Below, in pieces: positions 10,251 to 31,426 of a stretch of 64,000 nt of DNA. The stretch's first letter is position 1; every line of letters begins with the position of its first letter. Made by a program: the position numbers and the translations under genes. Location: contig NW_026622919.1 in the NCBI RefSeq assembly GCF_023065955.2, positions 1,252,501-1,316,500 on the forward strand, written 5' to 3'. Under the pieces are notes generated by a model. It worked only from the letters and a program-made list of their open reading frames with translations. It did no database searches and was not told the origin of the DNA. Source of the stretch: Ursus arctos. Taxonomy: Eukaryota; Chordata; Mammalia; Carnivora; Ursidae.

Positions 10251-11074
10251 CAGCTATTCCTCAGCGATTCTAGCGGTGCGATGGGGATCCTTAACCGTAG
10301 GGAGCCCAGTGGGCTGCCCCCTGCACTGCTCCTTGCTCCCACAGCGCTGTCCCAAGCTATTCTGGGCCAGGATCCAGGAAGAGGGTCCTGAGACCATGTA
10401 GGCATTGCAGCAGTTACCAAATTCTAGGTCCCATACTCTTAAAATTGGAAAGAAGGTTGGTGGATGGTTAGGGTTCCTCCTGCCTGTCTGGTGCCCACCT
10501 GTGGGACTTAAGCTGGCCCGGTCACCTGAGCTCCATGAGAACCCTGCGTTTGCAGGATGGGGCCTTGCTTCACTGTTAGGACAGAGTCCAACGAGTATGT
10601 GTGGTCAGGGAGACCCAGGAGGAGGTGTTCCTTGGGGAGAGGGTCTGGGCATCTTCAAAAGAATAGCAGGATTTTAGAGGTGACCCCGCCCTGTCAGTTG
10701 GGACTGGGGGTGCTGTCTCCTCCCCCAGGTGTGGGAGATGTATGCTTGGTCCTTCTGGAGAGCAGGTTGCACGTCCTGCTTAGTTCTGGATGCTCTACCC
10801 AGACTTCCAGCAGGTCCCCAAGGTGGGCAGGGCTTCAGGAGTCTGTGTTTGGGACTTTCCAAAGCTCTGTCTGCAGTTGCTTTCCTCCAAAAGGCGTACA
10901 TCCGCTTGGGCCCAAACATGGGGCCCGGTTACCTGCAGGGGTCTGTCACTACAGCATACGTGTGCTGGTGGTGGGGCTTGCTGAGGGGCAGGAGGGGGAG
11001 ACACTGTGCTTCCCTTCAGGCTGCCACAGCCCTACCCTTGCACACAGGTGTGCCAGACCCAGGTAGAGGCGAGC

Positions 11075-12376
11075 ATGGCTGAGCAGGAGCCCACAGCTGA
11101 GCAGCTGGCACAGATCGCGGCCGAGAACGAGGAGGATGAACACTCCGTCAACTATAAGCCCCCCGCCCAGAAGAGCATCCAGGAGATCCAGGAGCTGGAC
11201 AAGGATGATGAGAGTCTGCGCAAGTACAAGGAGGCCCTGTTGGGCCGTGTAACTGTGTCTGCTGGTAAGTGGGCTGAGGCAGCACCAAGAGGGACACCTG
11301 TCACTTCTGGGTTTCTGCTGCCAGTTCCCCCCTCCCCAACGGCATGTCAGGGGTGGGGTAGAGCTCTAACCTGCTCTCACTCTGCAGACCCCAACGTCCC
11401 CAATGTTGTTGTGACCCGCCTGACCCTGGTGTGTAGCACGGCCCCGGGCCCCCTGGAGCTGGACCTGACAGGTGAGTGGCATCACTGAGGTCCTTGCCTG
11501 CTGGCACCCTGCTGTTTCTGCTGGGAAAATAGTTTCTAAGGATGCGGGTGCCCTCTTGTGGGGGGCGCGAGAAGTGCAACCAGAAAGTCTGCAGGCTCTG
11601 ACTGTGGAGTGGCCTGGATCCTGGGTGGGGCTGCCTGGGGCTGTGTGGGTCAGGGTGGGAGCAGAAGGAGTGCCGTGCAGCTGCAGATGGGAGATGCTGA
11701 GGTGAGCAGCTTCCTGGAGCTGAGCCTTTTAGTACAATCTTTTTCTTGGGTGCAGGTGACCTGGAGAGCTTCAAGAAGCAGTCCTTTGTGCTGAAGGAGG
11801 GTGTGGAGTACCGGATAAAAATCTCTTTCCGAGTAAGGCAGAGGCCGTGGGAGGTGCCGGGAGGCCTTGGTCCTGGAGAGCCCCCACTGAGCTCTGCCTG
11901 GGTTCCCTCCCTGCAGGTGAACCGGGAGATTGTGTCCGGCATGAAGTATATTCAGCACACGTACCGGAAAGGCGTCAAGAGTGAGTGGGGGGGGGTTGGC
12001 GCTTGGCCCCTGCCCCTACGATGGGGTGGCCGCCCCCTGGCTGGCTGCGGGAAGGGGCAGGGTGGGGGTGGCTGCCCAAGGGCTCTGGGATCGGGAGGGA
12101 GAGGAAGAAGGCAGTGTGTGCCCTCGGCCCTGGGTGGGGTCAGGCGGCACCAGTGACCGGCGCATCTCCTGCACAGTTGACAAGACCGACTACATGGTGG
12201 GCAGCTACGGGCCTCGGGCAGAGGAGTACGAGTTTCTGACCCCCACGGAGGAGGCGCCCAAGGGTATGTTGGCTCGTGGCAGCTACAACATCAAGTCCCG
12301 GTTCACAGACGACGACAAGACTGACCACCTGTCCTGGGAGTGGAACCTTACCATCAAAAAGGAATGGAAGGACTGA
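11075..12376 (+). CDS. ARHGDIA: Rho GDP-dissociation inhibitor 1 (RhoGDI-alpha)
   Basis: Cytosolic chaperone that binds prenylated Rho, Rac and Cdc42 in the GDP state, extracts them from membranes and blocks nucleotide exchange. Coding exons are 11075-11264, 11388-11471, 11756-11832, 11917-11980 and 12177-12376. All junctions are GT-AG and the exons join to 615 nt, or 204 residues, the family's usual length. The acidic N-terminal regulatory arm ([14 protein letters not shown]...) covers about residues 1-66. The rest is the immunoglobulin-like sandwich that holds the geranylgeranyl group, ending in TIKKEWKD. I count only about five differences from human as I remember it, for example Thr for Ala near residue 60 and Glu for Asp in the last block. 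The start is the first ATG of the exon, after ggcgagc, and matches the known N-terminus. Confidence 0.97.
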
Positions 12377-13565
12377 GCCCTGGCCCGGGAGGCGGGCAGG
12401 CCTTCGGACAGACAGACGGACCTGTCTGACGTGCCCCACCCCTACCACCCCCGCCCCATCCCAACCCCTTACCAAAGTGCTGACGGGTCTGCCCCCCTGG
12501 CCGACCCTACCCATCCCTCCTGGCCCCGCCCCGCAGGCCCCAGCCTCCTCGGTGGTCTCGCCTTGCTGCTTCTGCCTGTGCTGGGGGGGTAGAGGGGGGA
12601 GGGAGCCTCCAGGCCAGGCCTCCACCTCCCCTTCCGTACCCCTTCGGGTTCCCCCACCCATCCTAACCCATCCTGAGGCCCTGGGTTTTCTAAGGGAATC
12701 TCATGGGGTACTCAGGTCCCTGCGGGCCTTTGCGGTTGCCCCAAATCCTGTTCTTTCTCTTCTTCCGGGGTGGGGGTGGGGGTGGGGTGGGGTGCATGAT
12801 TTGAGGCCTCTTGGGGGCCAGCCACCCTCCTGCTTTCACCTGTCCCCGGTCAGTTCATTCATCGCTGTCAGTAACTGTCTAACCATGATGCCTTAACATG
12901 TGGAACGTGTGCTGTGGGGGCCGTCACTAACCTCTAACCCCCCCATGTCTGCATGAGCATGTGGTCTCCCCCAGTCCCTGCCCCATCCGCAGTCCCTGTG
13001 GCCCGGGGAGGTGTGTGGGATGTGCTGCTGCTGCTCCCCTGCCCGCCAGGGCCTAGCCAGCCCCCTCCCCTGGCCAGGGCTGCGGGGACGGCTCCCGGGG
13101 CTGGGGGAAAGCCAAATTGCCAAAACTGAACTCGCCTCCGTTCCCATCTGGGAGGCCAGGTGTCCTCACGCCTCTGCCTTCTTCGTCCCAGTGGGCAGTG
13201 CCAGAGCCCACGGCCCCAGCAGACAACCCTCGGCGGACAAAGCCAGCGGCTGAGCCTTACTTGTCCCACTGGGCCTGCCGGCCTGGAGTTGTGTGCCTGG
13301 CCTGTCAGTATTTATTGCCTCCATATGTGCCGTCCTCTGGGCCCCCTGGCCTGCCACCTCTGCCCCCAGGCTCGGTGCCACCATCCCCGGCAGGCCCTCC
13401 CCGGACCCAGCCAGGACAACTGTGGGACCAAGTGCGCACAGTCGGAGCCCTCCCCTGTGCCTCCCCTCCCTGCCTCCCCTGTTAGGCCCCGGGCCTAGAA
13501 TGTTCAGGAGCCTGACCCTGCTTCTCCTTTTCTGACCGGGAAATAAACTGCCCCAAAGGAGCCAG
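12377..13565 (+). other. ARHGDIA: ARHGDIA 3' UTR
   Basis: A long C-rich 3' UTR of about 1.2 kb in the terminal exon, ending shortly after the poly(A) signal. Overlapping open frames on both strands here come from its skewed composition. A G-rich stretch (gggtgggggtgggggtgggg, near 12770) could form a G-quadruplex in the RNA. Confidence 0.85.
13542..13547 (+). terminator. ARHGDIA: ARHGDIA polyadenylation signal AATAAA
   Basis: Canonical hexamer in gggaaataaactgcccc, followed within 30 bases by the T/G-rich gtgtctgctgcttgtctcgg, as expected for a cleavage site near 13560-13565. Confidence 0.88.
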
Positions 13566-15585
13566 GGTGTCTGCTGCTTGTCTCGGGAAGGGAGGGGCAG
13601 CTGGGATGCCTAGGGTGGTGCTGGGGCTTCCCCAGGCTTAGTCACCGCGCCTGTGGCCGTGGAAGGAGAACGAATTGAAGGCTTTCATACCAGTTTCATC
13701 TGGCCAGTGCTTCACTGGGTGTAGGCCTGGAGTCTCCCCAGATCGCCCAAGGTTCTTGGCCAGTGTGTTGGGGGGTGCACAGGTCTTTCTGGGGGTCTGG
13801 AGCACAGGCTCCACGGAGGAGATGCCCCAACCCTGAAGAAGGGGAACCTCATTGAAGACAGCCCTGTGCCAGAAGCAGTCCATGAAGGGAGTGGGATGAG
13901 AGGGTCCCCACGTGGTGTGCCTGGGCAGCCCTGCAGTGGGGGTGGGAGGGTGCACCGGAAGTCAGTGCTGCAGGCGGCAGGGCCCTGCAGTGCCCTGGAG
14001 GCCCTGATGGGATTGGGTCCAAAGGTGGGATGGGTGAAGTGGGGTAGATGGGAGGAGACTGGGGGACCTCACTGCTTGGAGGTGCAAAAGAGCAGCAGGG
14101 GGAGTCCCATTGACCAGCACGGCCTCTATAGGACCTTGGGGGAGGGGCGGGGGGAAGGGTGACACTGCTCACCACCCCAGGGCATCTGGCAACTACAGTG
14201 CCCCCTCCCCAGCCCCAGGGTGGTAAAAGGGGAGATGGGTAACGTAAGCCCCAGAAACCCTCTCATCTGGCCTGACACCCGTTGTGAAACTTCTCTTTCT
14301 GTGTTCTGAGTGGGTTAGAAAAGTGGTTTTGTGCTGCCCTTCGTGGGGATGGGTAGCTGCCCTCTTCGAGGCTCCGCTGGCCACACCTTTGGGAGCCTGC
14401 CCCTCCTTCCAGTGCTCACCAGGGTGTGCCCTGCCAGCAGCTTATCGCTGGCTGGGGCCAAGGTGGACCAGCGACCGCAGCCTGTGCCAGGACGGCTCCC
14501 ACAGGGCTGGCCACTGCCTCGGTCCCCGCTCACCAGGGCCCCCTGCTGGACGACAAGATGAAGTGGCACGTCCTGCCCAGACAACAGGACGCAGCGGAGG
14601 TCCTGGTTCTTGATTCCACATGCCACAGGGGCAAAGAGGGGGGCTGCCCCAAGTCAGGTGGGATGGGCTCGGGCAGGAAGAGGCAGTGGGGCTGCACCGT
14701 TCCAGGCTCTGAGTCTGGGTGCCTCTCCCACTGAACTCGGACGCAGCCGCCTCTGAAACTCACCGCTGTCCCCAGAGGTATCACCAGGGAGTGGCTCCCA
14801 GCTCAGCGGGCCCAAGGCAGCTCTGGGGCCAGCCACTGCCACACCTCTCCCACGACACTTCCTTAAAGGTCCAGTGAAAATCTAAACCCAGGGTAACTGC
14901 TGTCAACAGTTCAGTGGGCCAGGGCCTTCTGAGGCTCTGTCAGGCCATGGATTTTCCCAGCTTTAGTTACACACATGAACTCGGACCCTAAGTGCCGAGC
15001 TGTACGGGGCACCCTGCCAAGAGCCAGGACTTTGCTCTGGCCCCTCCCTGGGAGAAGGGCCACAAGGGCAGTGCCTGCAGAACTTGCTGGACGTGTCTCT
15101 TGGGTCCCAAGTCTAACCTGATCCTCTTAGTTCACCCTGAACTTGTCTGTACAGTCTGGGGGCTGTGACTGTGGTCCCCTTCCATCCTGTCCTCTGTCCA
15201 TGTCCCCCAGGAACCCCCAAGCTGCCCCCTCCTCATCTACTCCCAGATGGCCCTTTTCCCACTGAGGAGGTGCCAGTGGACGCCACAGGACCTCTGATGT
15301 GACTGATTAACCACCAATTACTGTGACTTATAATAGTCTTCATGGCCGGCACTGTCCCACCCCATAATCAGGACCCCCTTCCACCCCCCCCCCCGGGGAC
15401 CATGCTCCCCATTGTGTCCCAGCATGCACGTGTGCAGGGCTGTGTGGCCCTGCCTGGCAGTGGGACCCTACAGTCAGGAGCTGTCCTTCAGTGGCCCAGA
15501 GAGCACTTCCTGGGGGTCCATGAGCCTGCTGTTGACTCCCTCAACACCTCCTACCCCATCACAGATTGGAAAGGAGTTTTATTCT
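13566..15585. other. Intergenic spacer ARHGDIA to P4HB, first part
   Basis: Unique, moderately GC-rich sequence with no recognised repeat or gene. Open frames up to about 110 codons overlap in several frames (13849-14175 minus, 14284-14784 both strands) and lack domain or splice support. There is a C-run near 15379-15392. Confidence 0.5.
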
Positions 15586-15597
15586 GAGAACTCATTT

Positions 15598-15764
15598 AAA
15601 CAAAAAAAGATTTACCTATTTGAGAGAACGCGTGCCAGCGCGAGCAGGGGGAGCAGAGGCAGAGGGAGAGGGAGCAGCAGACTCCCTGCTGAGCAAGGAG
15701 CCCGAGGTGGGACCCCTGGGATCATACGGCAGATGGTTCACTGACTGAGCTACCCAGGCGCCCC
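15598..15764 (-). repeat. SINEC
   Basis: Minus-strand copy: aagatttacctatttgagag tail, gagcagggggagcagaggca body, gactgagctacccaggcgcc head. The flanks share gagaactc (about 15586 and 15765), a probable target-site duplication. Confidence 0.87.
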
Positions 15765-15772
15765 GAGAACTC

Positions 15773-17555
15773 TATTTTTGAGAACAGTATTTATCAAAAC
15801 ATCTTATCACTCGGTAGTTTACATGAGATTTAACAGGCACCTTCTCAGAAAATGAGAGATGCCTGGAGGGTGTCGAGAACCAGTGCTGCTGGTCCTGAGA
15901 TGTCAGAGCCAAGGCCACAGGGGCAGGCGGGCGCTGACCTCCACGGGCACATTCCAGCTCATGACCCAGGGTACAAGGTGAACACAGCCCCATGGCCTCT
16001 CTCTGGAGCTGCTTTTGGAAGGTATGTGATCGGGTCTCAGGAAGGACGCAGATACCCTCCCCTCAAAGCTGAGGCCGGCAGAGGTGTTCAGTGAACCAGC
16101 CTGTGTTCTGGGACCAACCCCACAGAAACCGGGGATCGCAGACCTTCCCCAAACCAGGCCTTCTTCCAACTGAGAACCCCGCTTTGCTGCTCCTGCGCAG
16201 GTTGGTACATGAGGCAATTCAAGGCGAGCAGACACCTTGCGAAGGCACATCGGTGCAGCTGTGCCCCGTTCAGAGCCTTGCTTGGGCCCTGCTTTTCACA
16301 GAACGTGACTTGGCTGTGGCCGCCCGGGCCACACCGTCATCACCTCCATCAAGGTGCGTCAGCTGCAGCCACGGAGGCACAGACTCAAGAGAGTAAGGCT
16401 CACTCAGAGACGCAACTGGATCCTTGTCTGGTTGGTTCTCCCCTGGCTCCCAAAGTTCTCATCTTTTGTCAAGACTGTATGCTCTGGGGTGACGCTGCTC
16501 CGGACCACCACGAAGTAAGCAACGTCACGCTGTCTTCAATCTTTTCACTCTATCCCCAGCAGCAGCAAACACTCAAGCCCCGATATGCAGGCACCTAAAC
16601 ACTGGTCTCACGAGCACCTCCGAAATCTCGACAAGATGCAAATATCCCTTCTATCAGGCCCCCAATTGTGGTCTGTAAAATAAGGGTCACGGCAACCCCA
16701 AAATCGTTGGGGGAGACAGGGCAGCAGCAACTACCATCCACCCCAGAGAGCAGAGGGGACTTCGTTTCCAATTATTAGTCACGAAGAGCTGCCATTCATT
16801 AACTGACCCTGCAGGCCAGGACCCCACAGAAGTGGGGCTGGAGGCCGGCACCTGCCAGACACATGTTCATAGCCTTTCTGTGCCGGAAGTCCCAGCTCCT
16901 GGAAGACAAGAGATCACAACAGATACAACCACCTCTGCTGACCCCTGCTCTACTGGCACAGGGGAAAGGACACGGAGAACCTCAGCTTGACCTTCAGGAA
17001 TTCATATTCTATATGAGGGAGCCCCACGTAGGAGATGAGAAAACATGCCCTCAAAACAACGTAGCAACAAATGCAAACTCTCAAAAGTATGAAAGCATTT
17101 TTTTTAATGTACCATTTCTGAAATGAGGATGTTATTACAGCCAACGTGTACATTTAATGTGGGCGTGTTTCTTTCCTTCCTGCCAAGTTATTAAATTGAT
17201 GATGAGTCTTAAAACTAGTGGTGGTGGACTTTCGTAACAAAGGAAGTGAATACAAAGAAAGAGGAAGGTTTTCTGGAGAAAAACGGAGTGTTCAAGGAGT
17301 GGGGGTGGGGAGGGCAGCCAGGAGAAGGCGGAGGTGGTGGCAGAGGCTTTGAGCAGTCAGGGAAAGGGACAAGCTGATCGGTCTAGAGCAGTGCCAACAA
17401 AAATAAAATGTAAGCCACACCGTTATTTTAAATTTCCTAGAAGCTAGTTAAAAAAAAACAACCGGCTAAAATTGACCACTTTCATTTAACCCAATGCATT
17501 CAAACATCAATGCAACGTATCAATATAAAAAAAATCACAGGAATTCCGGTACTCA
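15773..17555. other. Intergenic spacer upstream of the P4HB promoter
   Basis: No gene recognised. Two patches look like old interspersed repeats: caggaattcatattctatat near 16996 (L2-like) and the AT-rich 17400-17530 stretch with catttaacccaatgcattca. I cannot name the families with confidence. The open frames at 15852-16598 have no recognisable product. Confidence 0.45.
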
Positions 17556-18001
17556 GTAAGTCCCGGCCCGTGCTCAGCAGCCTCGGGGGTAGCGCGCGGG
17601 GGCCATCAGCCTGCGGCGAGGGGTCGGCAGCCGGCGGGGACAGCGGAGCGGGACCTGCAGGGCCCCGCGTCGCCCCCCGGAGCCTTCCACCGGCCGGACG
17701 CCGAGCGGTGCTCCGGCCGCCTGCTCCGAGGCCTCAGGGCCGCTTCCCCGTTTCCGGACCCGCAGGTGGAACGGCCCAACTTCCCCCTCTTCCTGCGCCC
17801 GCTCCGGGAGGGTTTCTTGCCCGCCTTCCGGACCCAGCACGTTTGGCCTTGGTCTTCCCCGCACCACCCATGCGCCTCCCAGGCGCCCCGACCCGCCGCC
17901 GCTGAAGCCGCCGGGCCCACGCCCGCAGGCCGAGCCCCGCATGCCACCGTCCGCTTCCCCAACCACGGTCCTCGGCAGGTACCACCCGAACCTCACGCGC
18001 A

Positions 18002-18029
18002 CCGGAAGTTGCGTTAGCCCAACTTCCGG
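18002..18029. promoter_or_regulatory. Perfect inverted repeat of two ETS/GABP sites
   Basis: ccggaagttg (18002-18011) and caacttccgg (18020-18029) are exact reverse complements separated by 8 bases. Each arm carries the CCGGAAGT core bound by ETS factors such as GABPA. The pair lies about 570-595 bases upstream of the P4HB start codon, at the upstream edge of the CCAAT array. Confidence 0.75.
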
Positions 18030-18071
18030 CTCGCAGAGCTGGGGGGGCGGTGTCAGTTACAGACAAGCCGT

Positions 18072-18468
18072 CCAATCAGAATGCAACACGAGGGGTTTCA
18101 GAGGCGCAGGCGCAGCTCCGCCCCCACCTGGGAACTCCGCCCCACTGCCACGTTCGACGAAGGATCGCGCGGGGGTGCGCGCATCTCCTGGCCAATCAGG
18201 AGCCTCAGAGCCCGGGCCTCCAAAGGCAGCAGCCATTCCAGACCCGCAGAAGGTGTAGGAGAAAGCCACCAGTCACAAGTCGAGGAAGAGAAAGTTCTCC
18301 AGCGGAAGCCAATGAGAAGCCCGGGACGAGTGCGAGCGCGAGCTCTTCGGCCAATCCTGGGCGAGGGAGAGGGCAGCCTCCACAGCGATTCCGAATCCGG
18401 GGTCGGGGGCCAGCGCAGTTGGCCAATCAGAGAACTTTGAAGGCGGGCCTTGGAGTCCGCCAGCCAAT
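18072..18468 (+). promoter_or_regulatory. P4HB: Array of six CCAAT boxes in the P4HB promoter
   Basis: CCAAT pentamers lie at 18072-18076, 18192-18196, 18309-18313, 18351-18355, 18423-18427 and 18464-18468. All are on the + strand and most extend to CCAATCAG or CCAATSRG, the NF-Y consensus. The human P4HB promoter is known for multiple CCAAT elements, so this array appears conserved. I do not see an exact ER-stress element (CCAAT-N9-CCACG). Confidence 0.85.
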
Positions 18469-18510
18469 CGGGCGCGGGCGCGGGCGGGCGCGCGCTCGGC
18501 GGCGGCCGGG

Positions 18511-18520
18511 CTTATAGGGG
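18511..18520 (+). promoter_or_regulatory. P4HB: TATA-like element of P4HB
   Basis: cttatagggg sits 43 bases downstream of the last CCAAT box and about 80 bases before the start codon. This would place transcription start near 18540 and give a 5' UTR of about 55 bases. Confidence 0.65.
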
Positions 18521-18595
18521 CGGGGCGGCCGGCGCGCGTTCTCGTGGCCTCGCTGTCCCGGCGGCGCCAACCGAAGCGCCGCGCCCGCTGCCGAC

Positions 18596-27726
<9,131 letters not shown>

Positions 27727-28563
27727 GGTGGAGCGCAGACCTGGGCGCCCCAGACACGACACCCCCACGGGCAGCGCGTCCCAGCATCGCCGCCTCTGGA
27801 AGCCCGAGGACCCTCACGGGAAGGAGGGAACACCGACCGGAAATGCAGGGAATTTTTCTGAAGCAACACTTCATCCTAACACATGTGTAAATTTAGACCC
27901 GTCTCTTACTTCTTTTCAATTTTTGGAAAGGGATTTCTCTCCAGGCCAGCTCACCTTGTTGGGCCGTTTTTTTTAAATTGTGATGTACTTTTTTGTACAT
28001 GGTTTTGTCCAAAGTGCTTGTTAAAATGTCTTGGAATCTCACGCAGGTGAAGTCTCCTTCCTATTAGGTTTATCACTTTAAAAAATTCCATTTGTGGGAT
28101 TTTGAGACATTTCTGGACGTCAGGGTGGCTGTTTCACTGTGGCCGGGCCTCCTTGGAGACTCCTGTCCTCTGCGTGGGGAGGGGCCGGGCCAGGCTGGAC
28201 GGGTCCCTCTCACCTCCCATTGGTGTTGCTGTGACGGAGCATGGGTCTCACGTTGTTGGCTTAAATGGAGACCCTGGATCTCTGTCACAGGGGAGCCTCA
28301 TATGACTGGAGGGGGTGGTGGGTGCCGGCTGAGCCCAGGACAGACCCGGGCAGCTCCCCTTCCTCCCCCGAGCCAGGCTCCCCGGTGCTGTGACTTCCAG
28401 GGCCGCCTGAGGTCTGCAGCAGGCAGAATCAGAACCCTCCATTTCCAGGCTGGGAAACGGCCAAGGCTGCTTGAGCCGAACCAGGTGCAGGCCGTTCTTC
28501 AGCCATTTCTACCACGATATTGGAATTGAACACATTGGCCAAATAAAGTTGAAATTTTACTAC
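27727..28563 (+). other. P4HB: P4HB 3' UTR
   Basis: About 840 bases between the stop codon and the cleavage region. The first half contains T-rich runs (ttttttttaaattgtgatgt, near 27967). The rest is GC-rich and has no further coding potential. Confidence 0.88.
28542..28547 (+). terminator. P4HB: P4HB polyadenylation signal AATAAA
   Basis: Canonical hexamer in ggccaaataaagttgaaatt, followed by ttttactacctttcgtcatc. This gives an expected cleavage site near 28560-28565. Confidence 0.88.
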
Positions 28564-28565
28564 CT

Positions 28566-31426
28566 TTCGTCATCTCTGCTTTACACGCTCTCCAGGCGGG
28601 TCACAGGTAGTCACCCAGCGCACGGCCTGCGAGCCTCGCCGGCCCCTTGCGGGGCTGTCTGGCTGCTTCAGCTGGAGGGTGATGAGTGTCCCCGCGCGGT
28701 CCTGGGGCATCTAGCTGCCACCGCCTGGGTGCTGCTCCACGCTGCATCGGGACACGGAGTTGTCCCACGTGGAGCCCGCCCAGCCAGCGCGGTCTGTGCC
28801 TGCCACCGCAGGGTCTGACGAGAAATGAGAACTCGGCGGTGCTTGGGAACGGGTGAACTGATAGCATTGCTATGCGTAACGCCAAGCCCTCGCAAGGCAG
28901 GGTCGCGTGTTAAGATAGCAAGTCACTGAGGTTTCACAGTGTAATTGACTTGGAGAACCTCAGCTTGCTTAGAGTTCACACAGAGCAACTGGTTTCCCAG
29001 ACTGGAAGCTTAGCTGCAGTGCTGGGCGGGTGGCCCTTGTGAGCCTGACTTAGCGACCCCTCCGGGCCCCGGGGCGGAGCCCCGCACGGGGGCTGGCGGG
29101 ACTCAGGTGGTTGCCTTCCGGATGGACAGCGCCACCGGGGGCTTTGCATCTGTCGCTCTCCGAGCATGTCTACAGTGGCAGGTGGGACGGGAGGGCCGCC
29201 TGCGGACATTCTGGGAGGGAATGGAAGTGGACACACAGTCCACCTTAGGTCAAGGACAGAGCACACAACGCTCAGTGTTCTGCCACTGCGGGCATCCCAC
29301 CAGCCCTCCAGCCCCGACGTGCCCCCAGACCAGGAAGCACGCATGGATTGCTTGATCCCCGGCCCCCCAGCTCGGATGCCTGTGTGCCGGTCGGGGCTTC
29401 CTGGTTCCGGTGCACAGTGGGAAACACGACCCTAAAACGTGCTGTGAACGTGGCTCTCCCAGTGTTCTCCGCTCCCTCTCCCAGCCGCAGGCCCGTGTGC
29501 CTGCCCTCGCCCTTCCTACTGCCGGCGGCCCGCCCTCCTGCCTTCACAGACCCCAGCCCAGGCGAGCGGTACACAGTGTAGTGCCCTGGGCAGCACTCCT
29601 CTGGCTCCTCAGCCCTGGTCCTCGGTGGCCTGTGCCGGGGCTGCTTCCAGCTCGTCCACTCCAGTCCTGCTCCGGCCGACACAATGAGACAAGTATCCAA
29701 GGAAAGGTGAGTGCGGGCCCTTGAGCTTCTGTGGGAAGAGGATGGTAGCCCTGCCCTCCAAGTTGTGAGCCGTTCCGTTCCCCCAGGGGAACACACGGCC
29801 TCCAGCGGAGAAAACCGGCATCGGCATCGGGGATCGGCATTCAGCGAGGCCACCAGGAGCCACAGCTCCGGGGGGGGGGGGGGGAGGCTGGGCCCAATCC
29901 CGTGCTCCCCGCCCGGCGACAGGTGTGGGTGACCCTGAGGACCCAGCTGTGCCAAGCCAGGTCCTGTGCACAGAGAGCTGGGCCCAGGCGCCGCCAGCAG
30001 CGCGGTCATGCGCTCGCGGGACAGGGAGTGAGTCACCCATACCTTTCCCCTTCTGCAAAGGCAGCTGATGAGCACATTCCAGGGCCTGGCCGGGCTGGGA
30101 GGCTGCGGGGTGGAGTCCAAAACCTGGCGGGGCTGGCGGATTAGCAGGCGGCTTCACACGCTCAGGGTGGGCAGTGAAGGCTTAACAGCCTGTGACATCC
30201 CAAATCGCCCTCTCTCCCTCTCCCCCTCCCTGCTTCTCTTCTGCTTTCTCCAGGTGTCCCTGAAGTGCAACAGCCCCTTGAGGTCTTCTGGCCTCAGAAC
30301 CCGCCGGCAGGGAAGGCACCAGCAAGGGGCCTGCACCCATTCTCCTAACAGGCCCTCGCGCTCCTGTTTCCTGCCGGGTGCGAAGCCTAACTAGCTGTGT
30401 TCCTCGGACTTTTCAAAGTAAGCTTTTCGGATTAAATGTCTTGGTTTGCTTTAGTCCTCTGGAAGGCAGAAGCCTAACCTGGTACAAACCAGGCCACCTC
30501 ACAGGTTCACGCGGGCGTCGGGGACAAAGCTGGATGAATGCAGGTCTGGTTGTACTGGGGCTGCGTGAGAGATAGGCTTGGTCAACAGTCTCAGGTCAGA
30601 CGCTCACCCCTGGCTTCTGACGAAAGGTTTCCAAAACGGGATGCCTCAGGTCATGCCCGTGGTTTAGAGGGCACTCCCGTGTCCTCGCGAGAATAAAAAG
30701 CACATTAAGTACCTCTCAGGGGGTCTGTTGTGACTGGGGGGGGGTGCTTTGGGCACCCATCCCTTCTCTGATCCAAATGGAAACGCCAAAGCCACCAACC
30801 CCCAAGCTCTCAGCTCCCTTTATTGGATGGACCAGGGGGTGCTTCACTGGGGCTGGGGCTGGCCTGTCTCCGGCCCAAAGCTGGGTCACTCTTGGGAAGG
30901 GCTGCGCCCCTGGCAGCCTCATCCAGGGTTCTGGGAGGGCAGACAGAACTTTCCACGACACCAGAAGAGGCAGTCTTCACATCAAAGGAAAGTTTTCTCC
31001 TGTAAAGAAGCCGAAGCAGCTGTACTGACTCCTCCCAAGTGACCAGAGGTTAAGATCACCTGGCACTGTCCCCTGAGCCCTGGAGTTCAGGAAACTGGGC
31101 ACCAGCCCTGCACTGGGGTCCCGTGGGGCCGGGCCGGCCAGCAGGTGGGGGCTCTGAGACGGGCTGGGAACGCTCGTCAGGGCAGGGAGTCCGTCTTAGG
31201 CTGTGCCCCGTTTCCCAACAGCACCTGGCCCGAGGCTTTGCACCTAGAGGGGGTTAGAGACATTTGTTGATTCGGTTTTGTCGGATTGAAAGCAGCCTGG
31301 TGACGCAAGGCTGCTGGTAACCAGGCTGCCTGCCCCAGCCCTGTGCAGAGTGCCCGTCAAGTGCCCATCAGTCTGGGTTCTGTCCTCATTCAGGACTTGG
31401 GTGACCACCCAGGGGGATCTCACCAA
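28566..31426. other. Intergenic spacer P4HB to PPP1R27, first part
   Basis: No gene, CpG promoter or named repeat seen. The 282-codon minus-strand frame at 29272-30120 overlaps several others in the same GC-rich block and has no family signature. G-runs occur at about 29870-29883 and 30736-30746. Confidence 0.5.

Noticed and set aside
29272..30120. 282-codon minus-strand open frame between P4HB and PPP1R27
   Set aside because: No recognisable family, no promoter, several competing frames in the same stretch, and no gene known at this syntenic position.
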